Below the pieces are notes generated by a model. The model had not been told where the DNA came from. It was given only the letters and a program-made list of their open reading frames with translations, and did no database searches. From assembly GCA_029821255.1 (NCBI GenBank), contig JALGTS010000043.1, forward strand, positions 1 to 7,902: DNA of 7,902 nt. Reading direction: 5' to 3'. A program made the translations under genes and the position numbers. This document shows positions 7,188-7,902 of this stretch, piece by piece (position 1 is the stretch's first letter; each line of letters starts with the position of its first letter). This DNA comes from Candidatus Zipacnadia bacterium (GTDB lineage Bacteria; Armatimonadota; Zipacnadia; Zipacnadales; Zipacnadaceae).

Positions 7188-7511
7188 ATGACTGATGACC
7201 GTTCCGGCGGCAGCTTCAGGAGTAATCCGCTGTCTGCTGTCCGGTTCATATTACATCTACCCAATTTTATCAAGCTTTATTGGCGGCTGTTCACTGACCG
7301 TCGGGTTTCACTGCTGCCGAAGATCATTCTGGTCCTGGGTATTGCTTACGTGATGGTGCCCAGCGACATACTCTTTGACTTCTTACCGCTCCCCCCATTG
7401 GGCCTACTCGACGATACCGTCGTGTTAGTTATGGCTGCGAAGGCCTTCATGGCTCTGTGTCCGCGAAGGATTGTCGAAGAGCACGTCCGATTGATCGACG
7501 AAGGTGGCTAA
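7188..7511 (+). CDS. Small DUF1232 membrane protein of unknown function
   Basis: The protein has 107 residues from the ATG at 7188. Other in-frame starts are TTG 7134, ATG 7167 and ATG 7182, and would add up to 18 residues. An amphipathic N-terminal part (about 15-40) leads into the DUF1232 core. This consists of a hydrophobic stretch (42-57), then VPSDILFDFLPLPPLGLLDD (57-76), which matches the family pattern of Tyr, Pro, Asp, a proline-rich turn and a paired Asp-Asp. A second hydrophobic helix (about 77-90) follows, and the tail is charged. DUF1232 proteins are small membrane proteins with no established biochemical role. The stop codon is 17 bases before the GNAT start, so the two are probably in one transcript. 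Family recognition is good; the exact N-terminus is uncertain. Confidence 0.85.
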   Translation: MTDDRSGGSFRSNPLSAVRFILHLPNFIKLYWRLFTDRRVSLLPKIILVLGIAYVMVPSDILFDFLPLPPLGLLDDTVVLVMAAKAFMALCPRRIVEEHVRLIDEGG

Positions 7512-7528
7512 CAAAGGGCGGATCAAAG

Positions 7529-7902
7529 GTGTATATTCGTCAGTTTGATCTACGCCGGGACTTGCAAACTGTCCTGCAATTCCAACATGAAATCTACGAG
7601 CGCAACTTCCCCGGCTTTGAAGTAACCCAGGAGTTCCTCAACAACTTCGCCCGTCAACTGCGCGCGGCAGATCGCAGCCCCGCCGAACGGCTGTGGATAC
7701 TGGAGGAGGATGGTCAGATATGCGGGTTTGTGTGGGGAGCGTTGATCACAAGTATGGTAGACGAGTTTGTAGGGTATATTAAGAATATATATGTGGCACC
7801 GGAGCTGCGGGGGCAAGGATACGGTCAAAGACTGCTGGAGATAGCCGAAGAGTGGTTCCGGGGCGAAGGTGCCCCTAAGGCGGTCCTGGATGCCAGCGTG
7901 TG
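7529..7902 (+). CDS. GNAT-family N-acetyltransferase, 5' part (cut by the window end)
   Basis: The frame is open from GTG 7529 to the last base and gives about 124 residues. The reading is MYIRQFDLRRDLQTV at the start, the common opening strand and helix of GNAT enzymes. A strand GQICGFVWG (about 63-71) comes before motif A, KNIYVAPELRGQGYGQRLLE. The acetyl-CoA pyrophosphate-binding loop is RGQGYG at 94-99, matching Q/R-x-x-G-x-G/A. GNAT proteins transfer an acetyl group from acetyl-CoA to an amine; the substrate cannot be told from sequence. Typical single-domain members have 145-170 residues, so roughly 20-45 are missing. AAAGGG at 7513-7518 lies 10 bases before the GTG. The 17-base gap to the preceding DUF1232 gene suggests co-transcription. 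Confidence 0.9.
   Translation, partial: MYIRQFDLRRDLQTVLQFQHEIYERNFPGFEVTQEFLNNFARQLRAADRSPAERLWILEEDGQICGFVWGALITSMVDEFVGYIKNIYVAPELRGQGYGQRLLEIAEEWFRGEGAPKAVLDASV

Noticed and set aside
6854..7273. Open frame of 139 codons on the minus strand across the FUN14-like gene, the gap and the DUF1232 gene start
   Set aside because: The translation has no family resemblance. Both sense-strand genes have clear membrane-protein patterns, which explain the region better.
7550..7828. Open frame of 92 codons on the minus strand at the right end
   Set aside because: It is antisense to the GNAT frame, which contains the acetyl-CoA-binding RGQGYG motif.
1..7902. Possibility of a new defence, mobile or CRISPR-like system
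   Set aside because: No array-like repeats, integrase, transposase, inverted-repeat ends, nuclease-ATPase pair or toxin-antitoxin pair can be seen. The genes are ordinary chromosomal types with similar composition.

Overview
The window is a gene-dense, mid-GC (about the mid-50s percent by eye) bacterial chromosome segment. All six coding sequences read on the + strand. Shine-Dalgarno sites are purine-rich, and TTG and GTG starts are common. No mobile element, CRISPR array, rRNA, tRNA, prophage gene or clear rho-independent terminator was seen. No intergenic gap exceeds about 120 bases. The lineage cannot be fixed from this sequence. The methionyl-tRNA synthetase with a fused C-terminal tRNA-binding domain, a secreted multi-domain glycosidase-like protein of the 'NLLVNSGFE' type and an archaeal-type tRNA guanine methyltransferase homologue would fit a deep-branching, under-studied phylum such as Armatimonadota. 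This is a low-confidence guess.

Layout from left to right: (1) bases 1-1794 hold the 3' part of metG, lacking its start and the HIGH motif. (2) After a 117-base gap, bases 1912-3351 encode a membrane-anchored GAF plus HD-GYP protein, a predicted cyclic-di-GMP phosphodiesterase with a TTG start behind a perfect AGGAGG. (3) Bases 3425-4357 encode a Trm11/TrmG10-like SAM-dependent RNA methyltransferase. (4) Bases 4433-6718 encode a large exported protein: signal peptide, carbohydrate-binding-like sandwich, further sandwich regions, a glycosidase-like barrel and a C-terminal strand-rich domain. (5) Bases 6788-7096 encode a small FUN14-like membrane protein. (6) Bases 7188-7511 encode a small DUF1232 membrane protein. 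(7) Bases 7529-7902 hold the 5' part of a GNAT acetyltransferase, cut by the window end.

The genes do not form an obvious single pathway. metG and the methyltransferase share a link to tRNA. The HD-GYP protein and the exported protein are a signalling protein and a cell-surface protein, which is compatible with but does not show a common role. The DUF1232 and GNAT genes are 17 bases apart and are probably co-transcribed. I found no convincing evidence of a new defence or mobile system. The most notable points are the loss of the usual Asp-Glu-Pro motif in the glycosidase-like barrel, the bacterial FUN14-like protein and the bacterial Trm11-like enzyme with a variant motif IV.
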